Assembly (NCBI RefSeq): GCF_045679555.1
Contig: NC_092091.1
Coordinates: forward strand, 86,519,462-86,583,461
DNA: 64,000 nucleotides
Direction of reading: 5' to 3'
Source: Salvelinus alpinus
Lineage: Eukaryota; Chordata; Actinopteri; Salmoniformes; Salmonidae
A program made the translations under genes and the position numbers. Below the pieces are notes generated by a model. The model did not search any database. It had not been told where the DNA came from and saw nothing but the letters and a program-made list of their open reading frames with translations. Positions 1 through 17,995 of this stretch are shown here, in pieces (the stretch's first letter is position 1; each line of letters starts with the position of its first letter).

Positions 1-127
1 AAGCTCATCAAATGTCTCCTCAAATTAATGTTAAAACAACCAAGAGTCATGACTATCAATAGATTATTGAGAAGACCTTGAATGTTTATAAGAGTGTAGT
101 TCTGTTTCTGTTTAATGTTTTGTCCAG
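1..127 (+). other. intron of receptor A upstream of its membrane exon
   Basis: This is intronic sequence. It closely matches the stretch before the membrane exon of receptor C (about 22,700-22,825), including the pyrimidine-rich lead into TGTCCAG. The signal-peptide and Ig exons of receptor A must lie to the left of the window. Confidence 0.7.
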
Positions 128-989
128 ACACCAGTCCTCCTGAGTCCTCCTCCTCTCCTCCTCCTGTAGACTGTGGGCTGTGTTGGATGTTGCTGTTCAG
201 TCTGTGTCCTGTGTCTGCTCTCCTCTCCTCTCTCCTCTCCTCCACCTGTGTCTACTCCTTCTGCAGAACAACAGGTAAACTCACTCTCTCACTTCCTCTC
301 AGTCAGGATTGACTTAATTAATCACTCGTTCATATTTTAAGTCTGGGTATTCCTAATCAATCTCACCTATTATTTAAACAACTACCTACGTTTAAAGCCT
401 TCGTTTTTTTAAAGCATCTTGACCACAATAAGTAAACATCTACCAACTTTTAACTGATATGTCCTTGTTTGACCTCAAACTTGGTGTTTTAATGGTGGTA
501 ACTCTTCCTCTGCAGCTCCAACTGAGACTCAGGTTCCTCTGAACAGGACGACCACCAGGGGAAGTGACAGCAGAGAGCAGACTACAGTCAAAGTGGGTGT
601 TGTAGTTATATTGTGGATAGCCATCTTGATTTGGAGTCCATGTGTTTGGAAACCCTACCCTATTCACATAGTATGTTTTCAATGGCATTTATAGTCATTA
701 AAAACAGAAGATAGATAGCAACAAAACAAATTGTATAATCTTAATGTTTATATTTCAATAATATTAACAGAATATTAAAATAATCACTCTCTCGCTCTCC
801 TTCTGACTAACTCTCTGCCTCTTTTTCTGTCTCTCTCTCTTTTTCTCTCTCTCTCTCTCTCAGGAGGAAGGAGACCTGTTTTACGCCTCGTTGGATATCC
901 GTCAGGGACAGAGGAGACCAAAGAAGAAGAAGAGAACCAAGAACTCTGACTTCAGTACCTACTCAGCCATCAATACCAGCAGAGTGTGA
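128..989 (+). CDS. receptor A, 3' part: ITIM-bearing Ig-superfamily receptor
   Basis: Three exons at the 3' end of an inhibitory-type Ig receptor, read from splice sites and from alignment to receptor C. Exon 128-274 encodes a Ser/Pro stalk and a membrane segment (CGLCWMLLFSLCPVSALLSS...). Exon 516-592 encodes a cytoplasmic linker (APTETQVPLNRTTTRGSDSR...). Exon 864-989 encodes the tail and ends in TGA. The tail holds two ITIM-like motifs, LFYASL and STYSAI, around a basic stretch, so it should recruit SH2 phosphatases at the plasma membrane. The linker exon lacks the donor used in receptor C (GAG then GTACTG); the next in-phase donor is GTGGGT at 593, which would add five residues. The signal peptide and Ig domain lie outside the window. 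Family assignment is uncertain, but gene structure and motifs are clear. Confidence 0.78.
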
Positions 990-3900
990 GACCTATACCA
1001 TCCATCAATACCAGCAGAGTGAGACCTATACCATCCATCAATACCAGCAGAGTGAGACCTATACCATCCATCAATGCCAGCAGAGTGAGACCTATACCAT
1101 CCATCAATACCAGCAGAGTGTGAGACCTGAACCATCCATCAATACCAGCAGAGTGAGACCTATACCATCCATCAATACCAGCAGAGTGTGAGACCTATAC
1201 CATCCATCAATACCAGCAGAGTGAGACCTATACCATCCATCAATACCAGCAGAGTGTGAGACCTATACCATCCATCAATACCAGCAGAGTGAGACCTATG
1301 CCATCCATCAATACCAGCAGAGTGTGAGACCTGAACCATCCATCAATACCAGCAGAGTGAGACCTATACCATCCATCAATACCAGCAGAGTGAGACCTAT
1401 ACCACCCATCAATACCAGCAGGGCGTGAGACCTATACCATCCATCAATACCAGCAGAGTGAGACCTATACCATCCATCAATACCAGCAGAGTGAGACCTT
1501 TACCATCCATCAATACCAGCAGAGTGAGACCTACACCATCCATCAATACCAGAAAAGTCTGAGACCTATACCAGCCATCAACACCAGCAGAGTGTGATAC
1601 CTATACCATCCATCAATACCATCAGAGTGAGATCAATACCAGCAGAGTGAGATCTATATCATCCATCAATACCAGCAGAGTGTGATCTATACCATCCATC
1701 AATACCATCAGAGAGAGACCTATACTATCCATCAATACCATCAGAGAGTGAGACCTATACCATCCATCTATACCAGCAGACAGTGACACCTTTACCATCC
1801 ATCAATACCATCAGAGAGAGACCTATACTATCCATCAATACCATCAGAGAGTGAGACCTATACCATCCATCTATACCAGCAGACAGTGACACCTTTACCA
1901 ACCATCAATACCAGCAGAGAGTGAGACCTATACCATCAATCAAAACCAGCAGAATGAGGCCTATACCATCCATCAATACTAGCAGAGTGAGAGACTTATA
2001 CCAGCCATCAATACCAGGAGAGTGAGAGACTTATACAATCCATCAATACCAGCAGAGTGAGAGACTTATACCAGCCATCAATACCAGGAGAGTGAGAGAC
2101 TTATACCAGCCATCAATACCAGGAGAGTGAGAGACCTATACCATCCATCAATACCAGCAGAGTGAGCGACTTATACCAGCCATCAATACCAGGAGAGTGA
2201 GAGACCTACATCATCCACCAATACCAGCAGAGTGAGCGATTTATACCAGCCATCAATACCAGCAGAGTGAGAGACTTATACCAGCCATCAATACCAGGAG
2301 AGTGAGAGACATACCAGTAATCAATACCAGGAGAGTGAGAGACCTATACTATCCATCAATACCAGCAGAGTGAGCGACTTATACCAGCCATCAATACCAG
2401 GAGAGTGAGAGACCTATACCATCCATCAATACCAGCAGAGTGAGCGACTTATACCAGCCATCAATACCAGGAGAGTGAGAGACCTATATCATCCATCAAT
2501 ACTAGCAGAGTGAGCGACTTATACCATCCACCAATACCAGCAGAGTGAGCGACTTATACCAGCCATCAATACCAGCAGAGTGAGAGACTTATACCAGCCA
2601 TCAATACCAGGAGAGTGAGAGACATACCAGCCATCAATACCAGGAGAGTGAGAGACTTATACCAGCCATCAATACCAGGAGAGTGAGAGACTTATACCAG
2701 CCATTAATACCAGGAGAGTGAGAGACTTATACCAGCCATCAATACCAGGAGAGTGAGAGACTTATACCATCCATCAATACCAGCAGAGTGTGAGAGCTAT
2801 ATCAACCATCAATACCAGCAGAGTGTGAGACCTATACCATCCATCAATACCAGCAGTGTGAGACCTATACCATCCATCAATACCAGCAGTGTGAGACCTA
2901 TACCATCCATCAATACCAGCAGAGTGTGAGACCTATACCATCAATCAATACCAGCAGAGTGAGAGACCCATACCATCCATCAATACCAGCAGTGTGAGAC
3001 CTATACCATCCATCAACACCAGCAGAGTGTGAGACCTATACCATCAATCAATACCAGCAGAGTGAGAGACCTATACCATCCACCAATACCAGCAGAGTGT
3101 GAGACCTATACCACCCATCAATACCAGCAGTGTGAGACCTATACCATCCATCAATACCAGCAGAGTGTGATCTATACCATCCATCAATACCATCAGAGAG
3201 AGACCTATACTATCCATCAATACCATCAGAGAGTGAGACCTATACCATCCATCTATACCAGCAGACAGTGACACCTTTACCATCCATCAATACCAGCAGA
3301 GAGTGAGACCAATACCAACCATCAATACCAGCAGAGAGTGAGACCTATACCATCAATCAAAACCAGCAGAATGAGACCTATACCATCCATCAATACTAGC
3401 AGAGTGAGAGACTTATACCAGCCATCAATACCAGGAGAGTGAGAGACTTATACAATCCATCAATACCAGCAGAGTGAGAGACTTATACCAGCCATCAATA
3501 CCAGGAGAGTGAGAGACTTATACCAGCCATCAATACCAGCAGAGTGAGAGACTTATACCAGCCATCAATACCAGGAGAGTGAGAGACTTATACCAGCCAT
3601 CAATACCAGGAGAGTGAGAGACCTATACCATCCATCGATACCAGCAGAGTGAGCGACTTATACCAGCCATCAATACCAGGAGAGTGAGAGACCTACATCA
3701 TCCACCAATACCAGCAGAGTGAGCGATTTATACCAGCCATCAATTCCAGCAGAGTGAGAGACTTATACCAGCCATCAATACCAAGAGAGTGAGAGACATA
3801 CCAGTAATCAATACCAGGAGAGTGAGAGACCTATACTATCCATCAATACCAGCAGAGTGAGCGACTTATACCAGCCATCAATACCAGGAGAGTGAGAGAC

Positions 3901-5516
3901 CTATACCATCCATCAATACCAGCAGAGTGAGCGACTTATACCAGCCATCATTACCAGGAGAGTGAGAGACCTATATCATCCATCAATACCAGCAGAGTGA
4001 GCGACTTATACCATCCACCAATACCAGCAGAGTGAGCGACTTATACCAGCCATCAATACCAGCAGAGTGAGAGACTTATACCAGCCATCAATACCAGGAG
4101 AGTGAGAGACATACCAGCCATCAATACCAGGAGAGTGAGAGACTTATACCAGCCATCATTACCAGGAGAGTGAGAGACCTATATCATCCATCAATACCAG
4201 CAGAGTGAGTGACTTATACCATCCACCAATACCAGCAGAGTGAGCGACTTATACCAGCCATCAATACCAGCAGAGTGAGAGACTTATACCAGCCATCAAT
4301 ACCAGGAGAGTGAGAGACTTATACCAGCCATCAATACCAGGAGAGTGAGAGACTTATACCATCCATCAATACCAGCAGAGTGTGAGAGCTATATCAACCA
4401 TCAATACCAGCAGAGTGTGAGACCTATACCATCCATCAATACCAGCAGTGTGAGACCTATACCATCCATCAATACCAGCAGAGTGTGAGACCTATACCAT
4501 CAATCAATACCAGCAGAGTGAGAGACCTATACCATCCATCAATACCAGCAGTGTCAGACCTATACCATCCATCAACACCAGCAGAGTGTGAGACCTATAC
4601 CATCAATCAATACCAGCAGAGTGAGAGACCTATACCATCCACCAATACCAGCAGTGTGAGACCTATACCACCCATCAATACCAGCAGAGTGTGAGACCTA
4701 TACCATCCATCAATACCAGCAGAGTGAGCCCTCTACCCTCCATCAATACCAGCAGAATGTGAGACCTATACCAGCCATCAATACCAGCAGAATGTGAGAC
4801 CTATATCAACCGTCAAAACCAGCAGAGTTGAGACCTATACCATCCATCAATACCAGCAGAATGTGAGACCTATACCAGCCATCAATACCAGCAGAGTGAG
4901 ACCTATACCATCCATCAATACCAGCAGACTGAGACCTATACCATCCATCAATACCAGCAGACTGAGACCTATACCATCCATCAATACCAGCAGAATGTGA
5001 GACCTATACCAGCCATCAATACCAGCAGTGTGAGACCTATACCATCCATCAATACCAGCAGAGTGAGACCTATACCAACTATCAATACCAGCAGAGTGTG
5101 AGACCTATACCAGCAGACTGTGAGACCTATACCAGCAGAGTGTGAGACCTATACCAGCCATCAATACCAGCAGAGTGAGACCTATACAGGCCATCAACAC
5201 CAGCAGAGTGTGAGACCTATACCATCCATCAATACCAGCAGACTGAGACCTATACCATCCATCAATACCAGCAGACTGAGACCTATACAAGTCATCAATA
5301 CCAGCAGAGTGAGACCTATACCAGCCATCAATACCAGCAGAGTGAGACCTATACCATCCATCAATACTAACAGAGTGAGACCTATACCATCCATCAATAC
5401 CAGCAGACTGAGACCTATACCATCCATCAATACCAGCAGAGTGAGACATATACCATCCATCAATACCAGCAGAGTGAGACCTATACCAGCCATCAACACC
5501 AGCAACACCAGAAATA
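955..5516 (+). repeat. ITIM-derived 33-bp minisatellite, array 1
   Basis: Roughly 130-140 tandem units of about 33 or 35 bp (key parts: GAGACCTATACCATCCATCA then ATACCAGCAGAGTG). The array starts inside the tail exon of receptor A: the last codons, TCA GCC ATC AAT ACC AGC AGA GTG TGA, are the core of every unit. There is higher-order structure: the stretch from about 1,680 recurs from about 3,168, including the same variant units. In units without the extra TG the frame reads RPIPSINTSRV repeatedly; the long frames at 5,120-5,602 and elsewhere come from this and are not genes. Confidence 0.95.
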
Positions 5517-5820
5517 ATAATATTTGGACTCTCTTCCTCAGGCTGAATGACAGCACCATGGCAACAACAACAGGAAGTCAGTGTGGGTTTCCTGTGTACT
5601 GAGTGTGTCTTCTCAGCCAATCAGTGACTATCTGATCAGTGACTAGCTCTTTTATGAGTACTTTAATGTCAACATCATAATATCAGATTTATCAACATTA
5701 GTAGTGGTCATTGTATGTTTATGTTTACATATAAATGATGTGGGTATATGGGAGTGTTCGTTCATACGATTGCATATAATGTATAGTCTTATGTGTGGTT
5801 GTGGTTTAATCAGTGAGTTC
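5517..5820 (+). other. 3' flank of receptor A, shared with the B/C palindrome centre
   Basis: Non-repetitive flank with motifs such as GGAAGTCAGTGTGGGTTTCC and a block around AGCTAGTCACTGATTGGCTGA in one orientation or the other. It matches 18,170-18,310 in the same orientation and 20,220-20,490 in inverted orientation. No coding frame is recognised. Confidence 0.6.
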
Positions 5821-6240
5821 TGTAGGGGAGGTCTGAGGGGAGGACTGAGGGGTTAAGGGGGGCCTGGGTTTCAGGTCTGAGGGGAGGACTGAGGGGTTAA
5901 GGGGGGCCTGGGTTTCAGGTCTGAGGGGAGGACTGAGGGGTTAAGGGGGGCCTGGGTTTCAGGTCTGATGGGAGGACTGAGGGGTTAAGGGGGGCCTGGG
6001 TTTCAGGTCTGAGGGGAGGACTGAGGGGTTAAGGGAGGCCTGGGTTTCAGGTCTGAGGGGAGGACTGAGGTGTTAAGGGGGCCTGGGTTTCAGGTCTGAG
6101 GGGAGGACTGAGGGGTTAAGGGGGGCCTGGGTTTCAGGTCTGGGGGAGGACTGAAAGGTTAAGGGGGGCCTGGGTTTCAGGTCTGAGGGGAGGACTGAGG
6201 GGTTAAGGGGGGTCTGGGTTTCAGGTCTGATGGGAAGACT
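5821..6240 (+). repeat. G-rich minisatellite (GGGGTTAAGGGGGGCC type)
   Basis: About seven units of roughly 58-60 bp built from GGTCTGAGGGGAGGACTGAG, GGGTTAAGGGGGGCCTGG and GTTTCA. A related, longer array is at 18,312-19,050. The runs of four to six guanines could form G-quadruplexes. Confidence 0.9.
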
Positions 6241-6451
6241 GAACTCCTCTTCTACTTGTCCAATGAGATCAGCATCAAACTGTTGTCATTTGTTATTTTG
6301 CCTTTCTTTTTGTGTTGCGTATGCATCTATGAGACAAAGAAAATTTGATTTGAAGTCTCTACTTTTATCTCAATTTATTTGTTGCTTCTTTAAAATGTCT
6401 TTTTTTTTTCCATTTGAAAATGTCTCCAACATGTTATTCTGCATTTTCTAT

Positions 6452-6770
6452 TTTGTATTGAGATCATGATAATGTCTGATTTATAGTTCAGACTGAGATC
6501 ATGATAATGTCTGATTTATAGTTCAGACTGAGATCATGATAATGTCTGATTTATAGTTCAGACTGAGATCATGATCATGTCTGATTTATAGTCCAGACTG
6601 AGATCATGATAATGTCTGATTTATAGTTCAGACTGAGATCATGATCATATCTGATTTATAGTTCAGACTGAGATCATGATAATGTCTGATTTATAGTTCA
6701 GACTGAGATCATGATAATGTCTGATTTATAGTTCAGACTGAGATCATGATCATGTCTGATTTATAGTTGG
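6452..6770 (+). repeat. 35-bp minisatellite
   Basis: About nine units of 35 bp (GAGATCATGATAATGTCTGA, TTTATAGTTCAGACT) with few substitutions. The palindromic ATCATGAT core recurs in each unit. Confidence 0.9.
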
Positions 6771-8514
6771 TGAATATACCTGGAATAAATATATTTTGGA
6801 ATAAAATTATGTTTTTCAGAGATTACAATGTTCTGTGGTGTAATTGACCTGATCACTATGTAACTCTATTGAGAATGTGTTTTAAAGCTTTACTGGGCTT
6901 CTTTTAGTCAACTTCAACCAAAGGCTCAGTGTTTGTATGAAACCATGGAAACTGCTGGGATTCTGTCAACATTTGTCTTCCTCTAAAGCCACACCCCCCT
7001 TAGCATCCAATCCACACCCTCTTAACCTATAAGTCACACGCTTGTCTCGTCTAAGCCAACCCTCTAAGTATATAAACCACAACTACTATGCCTATAAGCC
7101 ACACCCTCAAACATAAACCTCGCTGAAATTTCAAACAGAATGACCTGACCTTGACATGGAGGAGACTGAAGGGCAGTATTTCAAACAGAATGGCCAGACT
7201 GTAGGGCTGTATTTCCCAAACTTGGTCCTGGGGACCCCAAGAAGTGCACATTTAAATAATTAATTAGTGAATCATCAAGCGTTGATTATTAGATTCAGCT
7301 GTGTAGTGCTAGGTCAAAACCACAACGTACCACAGAGGTAGACTGAGTCAGTCTGGACGATCTGTCTTGTTAGGAGCTCAGTCACTTCATCTCTTTATGA
7401 TACAAGCAGTGTCTTCACATTTCACCACACATCATTTCATCAGCAATTCTAAATGCTTACGGCAATGAAATTAAATCAAATGCAACTATATAAATCAATA
7501 ATGAACAAAACAAGAAACACAAACACCGCACTGACGTGAAACAGAAACAATGACGACTGGGGAAGGAACCAAAGGGACATAGAAACGGCAGGTAATCAAG
7601 GAGGTGATGGAGTCTGGGTGACTGTCATTATGCGCATAACGATGGTGACAGGTGTGGAGGAGACTGGAGACCTAGAGAGGTTTGATCTAAATGCAAATTG
7701 TTCTAAAAGCTTAAAACACATCAATTGTTATAATTCTAAAAGTAAAAATCACTGAAAAAGGGGCGTAGACTTCGGCTAACAACTTTGGCTTGCGTCAAGA
7801 AAAAATGTTGAGTGTTCGAACAGCCATCAAAACTCTTACCGAAATTTAAAACAAAACTTCCCAAAAATGTAGTCATAATATACTGTTTTGGCTGGTAGCA
7901 TGCAGACGCCTTCGCACTCCTACTAAGCCTATAAGCCACACCCCCAAACACAGACCTCTCTGATAGGTTGCTGGAGCCTAGTCAGACTGAATGACATGAC
8001 ATTGAACAGGAAGAGACCATAGTGTCCTCATACTCAACTCTGGTCCTCCAAGCCAGTTAAACTGTGTTTTTACATTGCTCCCTTCTCTCTAATCACGGAT
8101 TGGTTTAGACCTGTGATACCAGGTGGGTGTAATTAATGATCAGGTAGAACAGAGAACCAGCAGGCTACGGACCTCGTAGGGTCAGAGTTCAATACCCCTG
8201 ACATAGAGGGAGAGAATGAAATAATGAAATAACATCTAATGAAACTGAATCAATATTTATTGAAAATTGCTTTTAAAACACATCAATACACTGCAAACAT
8301 GAATTACAATGATAAACCAACAATGAAACTTCCAAACTGAAACTATATCAAAAGATATTTAAACATTTTCCCTGAGCTTAAAAACAACATTTTAAAATAA
8401 CAATTGTTATGATCATTATAAGACGAACGTAAAAAAGAAAAAAAGTCACTAGAACAAAAATATATTAACTCATACAATCAAAGCTGTAATACCTTGTCCT
8501 CCCTGATAAATAAT
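6771..8514. other. 3' flank of receptor B; inverted match to 27,400-27,830
   Basis: No gene is recognised. The stretch around 6,890-7,030 (AACCAAAGGCTCAGTGTTTG, CCATGGAAACTGCTGGGATT) and parts of 7,920-8,000 (ATAAGCCACACCC) match 27,400-27,830 in reverse complement, marking the outer arms of the B/C inverted duplication. ACACCC-rich 20-bp motifs (AAGCCACACCCTC) recur, related to 31,085-31,320. Confidence 0.55.
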
Positions 8515-9384
8515 GTTATTGGTCTCACTCTGATGGTATTGATGGATGGTATAGGTCTCACTCTGCTGGTATTGATGGATGGTATAGGTCTCACTCTGAT
8601 GGTATTGATGACTGGTATAGGTCTCACTCTGATGGTATTGATGACTGGTATAGGTCTCACTCTGATGGTATTGATGGCTGGTATAGGTCTCACTCTGATG
8701 GTAATGGTGACTGGTATAGGTCTCACTCTGATGGTATTGATGACTGGTATAGGTCTCACTCTGATGGTATTGATGACTGGTATAGGTCTCACTCTGATGG
8801 TATTGATGACTGGTATAGGTCTCACTCTGATGGTATTGATGGCTGGTATAGGTCTCACTCTGATGGTATTGATGACTGGTATAGGTCTCACTCTCTGATG
8901 GTATTGATGGATGGTATAGGTCTCACTGATGGTTTTGATGGATGGTATAGGTCTCACTCTCTGCTGGTATTGATGGCTGGTATAGGTCTCACTCTCTGAT
9001 GGTATTGATGGATGGTATAGGTCTCACTCTCTGCTGGTTTTGATGGCTGGTATAGGTCTCACTCTCTGCTGGTATTGATGGCTGGTATAGGTCTCACTCT
9101 CTGATGGTATTGATGGATGGTATAGGTCTCACTCTCTGCTGGTTTTGATGGCTGGTATAGGTCTCACTCTCTGCTGGTTTTGATGGCTGGTATAGGTCTC
9201 ACTCTCTGCTGGTTTTGATGGCTGGTATAGGTCTCACTCTCTGCTGGTATTGATGGATGGTATTGGTCTCACTCTGCTGGTATTGATGGATGGTATAGGT
9301 CTCACTCTGCTGGTTTTGATGGCTGGTATAGGTCTCACTCTCTGCTGGTATTGATGGATGGTATAGGTCTCACTCTGATGGTAA
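8515..9384 (-). repeat. ITIM-derived 33-bp minisatellite, array 2 (outer part)
   Basis: About 26 units, reverse complement of the array 1 unit (GGTATAGGTCTCACTCTGAT, GGTATTGATGACT), downstream of receptor B in its own orientation. The 33-bp periodicity keeps one frame open for 159 codons on the minus strand. The array is split from 9,681-11,017 by a SINE. Confidence 0.93.
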
Positions 9385-9680
9385 ATCTCCCGGGTGGCGC
9401 AGTGGTCTAGGGCACTGCATCACAGTGCTAGCTGCGCCACCAGAGTCTCTGGGTTCGCGCCCAGGCTCTGTCGCAGCCGGCCGCAACCGGGAGATCCGTG
9501 GGGCGACGCACAATTGGCATAGCGTCGTCCGGGTTAGGGAGGGTTTGGCCGGTAGGGAGGGTTTGGCCGGTAGGGATATCCTTGTCTCAGTATGTAAAAA
9601 AAAAAATGTATGCACTCTACTGTAAGTCGCTCTGGATAAGAGCGTCTGCTAAATGACTAAAATGTAAAAATGTAAAAAAT
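9385..9680 (+). mobile_element. tRNA-derived SINE inserted in the ITIM minisatellite
   Basis: Begins CTCCCGGGTGGCGCAGTGGT, a tRNA-like head with box-B-like GGTTCGCGCCC, continues CGCACAATTGGCATAGCGTC and ends with a tail CTGGATAAGAGCGTCTGCTA before short AAATGT repeats. This is the salmonid SINE pattern with a LINE-related 3' tail. The insertion interrupts an otherwise continuous array, so it postdates at least part of the expansion. Confidence 0.85.
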
Positions 9681-10992
9681 GTATTGATGGCTGGTATAGG
9701 TCTCACTCTGATGGTATTGATGGATGGTATAGGTCTCACTCTGATGGTATTGATGGCTGGTATAGGTCTCACTCTGCTGGTATTGATGGATGGTATAGGT
9801 CTCACTCTGATGGTATTGATGGATGGTATAGGTCTCACACTCTGCTGGTATTGATGGACGGTATAGGTTTAACACTCTTCTGGTATTGATGGCTGGTATA
9901 GGTCTCACTTTGATGGTATTGATGGCTGGTATAGGTCTCACTCTGATGGTATTGATGGCTGGTATAGGTCTCACTCTGATGGTATTGATGGATGGTATAG
10001 GTCTCACACTCTGCTGGTATTGATGGATGGTATAGGTCTCACTCTGATGGTATTGTTGGCTGGTATAGGTCTCACTCTGCTGGTATTGATTGATGGTATA
10101 GGTCTCACTCTGCTGGTATTGATGGATGGTATAGGTCTCACTCTGATGGTATTGATGGATGGGATAGGTCTCACTCTGCTGGTATTGATGGATGGTATAG
10201 GTCTCTCACTCTGCTGTTATTGATGGATGGTATAGGTCTCACTCTGCTGGTATTGATGGATGGTATAGGTCTCACACTCTGCTGGTATTGATGGATGGTA
10301 TAGGTCTCACACTCTGCTGGTATTGATGGCTGGTAAAGATCTCACACTGCTGGTATTGATAGCTGGTATAGGTCTCACACTGCTGGTATTGATGGATGGT
10401 ATAGGTCTCACACTGCTGGTATTGATGGATAGTATAGGTCTCACTCTGCTGGTATTGATGGATGGTATAGGTCTCTCACTCTGCTGGTATTGATGGATGG
10501 TGTAGGTCTCACTCTGCTGGTATTGATGGATGGTATATGTCTCACTTTGCTGGTATTGATGGATGGTATAGGTCTCACACTCTGCAGGTATTTATGAATG
10601 GTAAAGATCTCACACTGCTGGTATTGATAGCTGGTATAGGTCTCACACTCTGCTGGTATTGATGGCTGGTATAGGTCTCACACTCTGCTGGTATTGATGG
10701 CTGGTATAGGTCTCACACTCTGCTGGTATTGATGGATGGTATAGGTCTCACACTCTGCTGGTATTGATGGATGGTATAGGTCTCACACTCTGCTGGTATT
10801 GATGGCTGGTTTAAGCCTTACACTCTGCTGGTATTGATGGCTGGTAAAGGTCTCACACTGTGCTGGTATTGATGGATGGTATAGGTCTCACACTCTGCTG
10901 GTATTGATGGCTGGTATAGGTCTCACACTCTGCTGGTATTGATGGCTGGTATAGGTCTCTCACTCTGCTGGCATAAATAGATGGTAAAGGTC

Positions 10993-11017
<25 letters not shown>
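9681..11017 (-). repeat. ITIM-derived 33-bp minisatellite, array 2 (inner part)
   Basis: About 40 units that join the last codons of receptor B at 10,993-11,030 without any spacer. Units near the gene carry the extra TG (TCACACTCTGCTGG on this strand), units further away mostly lack it, and ATCAG variants (GATGGT) dominate on the far side. Confidence 0.93.
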
Positions 11018-15961
<4,944 letters not shown>

Positions 15962-16310
15962 CTGGTGGTCTGATGGTGTGATGGTGACTGTCAGAGAGTA
16001 ACAAGGTCTTTGCTGCGTATTTCCGTGTTCATGACTAGATGTACTTTACCATGAAAGGACATACGAGCAGCGATTGGTTCGATGGAATGGAAAGTTTTCA
16101 GCTCGTGGTACACTTGTTGTGTGACATGAAGGGGAGGGTTTAGCATCGAAGTAAACAAGTTTCACACCGACATGACGTCACTGGAAAATATTCAGCTTCT
16201 TTGAGGTGGTCGTTGTAGATAGCAACACCTAACTAGCAGCACATGGTCAAAGTCAACCTACTGCAACATCATTAAACACAACATGAAGAACAAAACACTC
16301 ATTTTAATGT
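15962..16310 (-). promoter_or_regulatory. upstream region of receptor B with a CRE
   Basis: Matches the upstream region of receptor C in inverted orientation. A palindromic TGACGTCA lies at 16,173-16,180, about 0.2 kb before the start codon; a conserved block (CCATGAAAGGACATACGAGC, AGCGATTGGTTCGAT) lies between it and the gene. Promoter activity is inferred from position and conservation. Confidence 0.6.
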
Positions 16311-16324
16311 CACTTTGATCCTTG

Positions 16325-17036
16325 AAAGAGAAGACTTGAGACAGAGACCTATCATGAGACAGAGACCTATCTTGAGACAGAGACCTATCTTGAGACAGAG
16401 ACCTATCTTGAGACAGAGGCCTATCTTGAGACAGAGACCTATCTTGAGACAGAGAGCTATCATGAGACAGAGGCCTATCATGAGACAGAGACCTATCTTG
16501 AGACAGAGGCCTATCTTGAGACAGAGACCTATCATGTGACAGAGGCCTATCTTGAGACAGAGACCTATCTTGAGACAGAGACCTATCATGAGACAGAGAC
16601 CTATCATGAGACAGAGACCTATCATGTGACAGAGGCCTATCTTGAGACAGAGACCTATCTTGAGACAGAGACCTATCATGAGACAGAGACCTATCATGAG
16701 ACAGAGACCTATCTTGAGACAGAGGCCTATCTTGAGACAGAGGCCTATCTTGAGACAGAGGCCTATCATGAGACAGAGACCTATCTTGAGACAGAGACCT
16801 ATCTTGAGACAGAGACCTATCTTGAGACAGAGGCCTATCTTGAGACAGAGACCTATCTTGAGACAGAGGCCTATCTTGAGACAGAGGCCTATCTTGAGAC
16901 AGAGGCCTATCTTGAGACAGAGGCCTATCTTGATACAGAGACCTATCTTGAGACAGAGACCTATCATGAAAGAGAGACCTATCATGAGACAGAGGCCTAT
17001 CTTGAGACAGAGACCTGTCTTGAGACAGAGACCTAA
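16325..17036 (+). repeat. 18-bp minisatellite
   Basis: About 39 units of ATCTTGAGACAGAGACCT with ATCATG and GAGGCCT variants. The period divides by three, so several frames stay open on both strands (up to 269 codons); none is a gene. The mirrored place next to receptor C (about 21,040) holds only one unit. Confidence 0.95.
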
Positions 17037-17660
17037 GGTTGGCCTGTATACCTGTAGCCTGCCAGTATTAATGTTTGATTTATCAAACGATGAACATCTA
17101 CTAATCATAACATTTAAAAGCTGATCTGCATGAACTATTTCAGGCGTCCCAAAATGTAGTATTTATCCATCAAACATTGAGACCAAACCCTGACTTGAAA
17201 ACCATGGGCGCGTTCGAGTAGATCACGTTTGTCGAGTTGTTGAGCATCGTTGGTCACCGCCTTACAAAGTGTGTTGCATTATGGTTATGAAAATTGTCCG
17301 ACTTGCGACCACATGGAGGCTGTATGACCTTGACTAAAACCATGTGATCAAAGGTCATGCAGATGTTGATGAAGTCGCTGCAGTTGCTTCTCACCAACTG
17401 GACCATGTAACCATCACCTGCATTGTGGGAGGGACTATTTGTCAACCAATCATTGGGGTGTTTTTGTTTGACCTACAGGAACGTGGTGAAAGACGTGACT
17501 GAAACAGGAAGCACCTTGTCATGATTGTAAAGCTACTGGGGATAAAATGAAAGTGATATTTGAGACCTCTCTGTAACCCATTAATTATACACATGTTAAG
17601 TTTTCAGTTTGTAATGAGTGATAAGGGGCGTATAGTAAAGTTTATTTACACATTTATAAA
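17037..17660. other. inner arm of the B/C inverted duplication
   Basis: Unique-looking sequence; the part around 17,040-17,200 matches 20,880-21,040 in reverse complement (CATTTAAAAGCTGATCTGCA). No gene is recognised. Confidence 0.55.
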
Positions 17661-17995
17661 GAAAAACTTTTAGAAACACCAGCAGCTATGTTGACACTGT
17701 CATGTTGAAACAGCCAGAAACTACAACCAGAAACTACAATAACCATAATGCTCTATAGAGGATGTGACTGGAACAGAAACACGTTTAGAAACACCAGCAG
17801 CTATGTTGACACTGTCATGTAGAAACAGCCAGAAACTACAACCAGAAACTACAATAACCATAATGCTCTATAGAGGATGTGACTGGAACAGAAACACTTT
17901 TAGAAACACCAGCAGCTATGTTGACACTGTCATGTTGAAACAGCCAGAAACTACAACCAGAAACTACAATAACCATGATGCTCTGGAGTGAATGT
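17661..17995 (+). repeat. 115-bp tandem repeat, three copies
   Basis: Units start TAGAAACACCAGCAGCTATG at 17,671, 17,786 and 17,901. The unit includes AACTACAATAACCATAATGC, which has an inverted relative around 20,760-20,870. Confidence 0.88.

Noticed and set aside
9370-9625. Open frames of 66-81 codons
   Set aside because: They lie within a SINE.
16299-17124. 269-codon minus-strand and 160-codon plus-strand frames
   Set aside because: 18-bp minisatellite upstream of receptor B.
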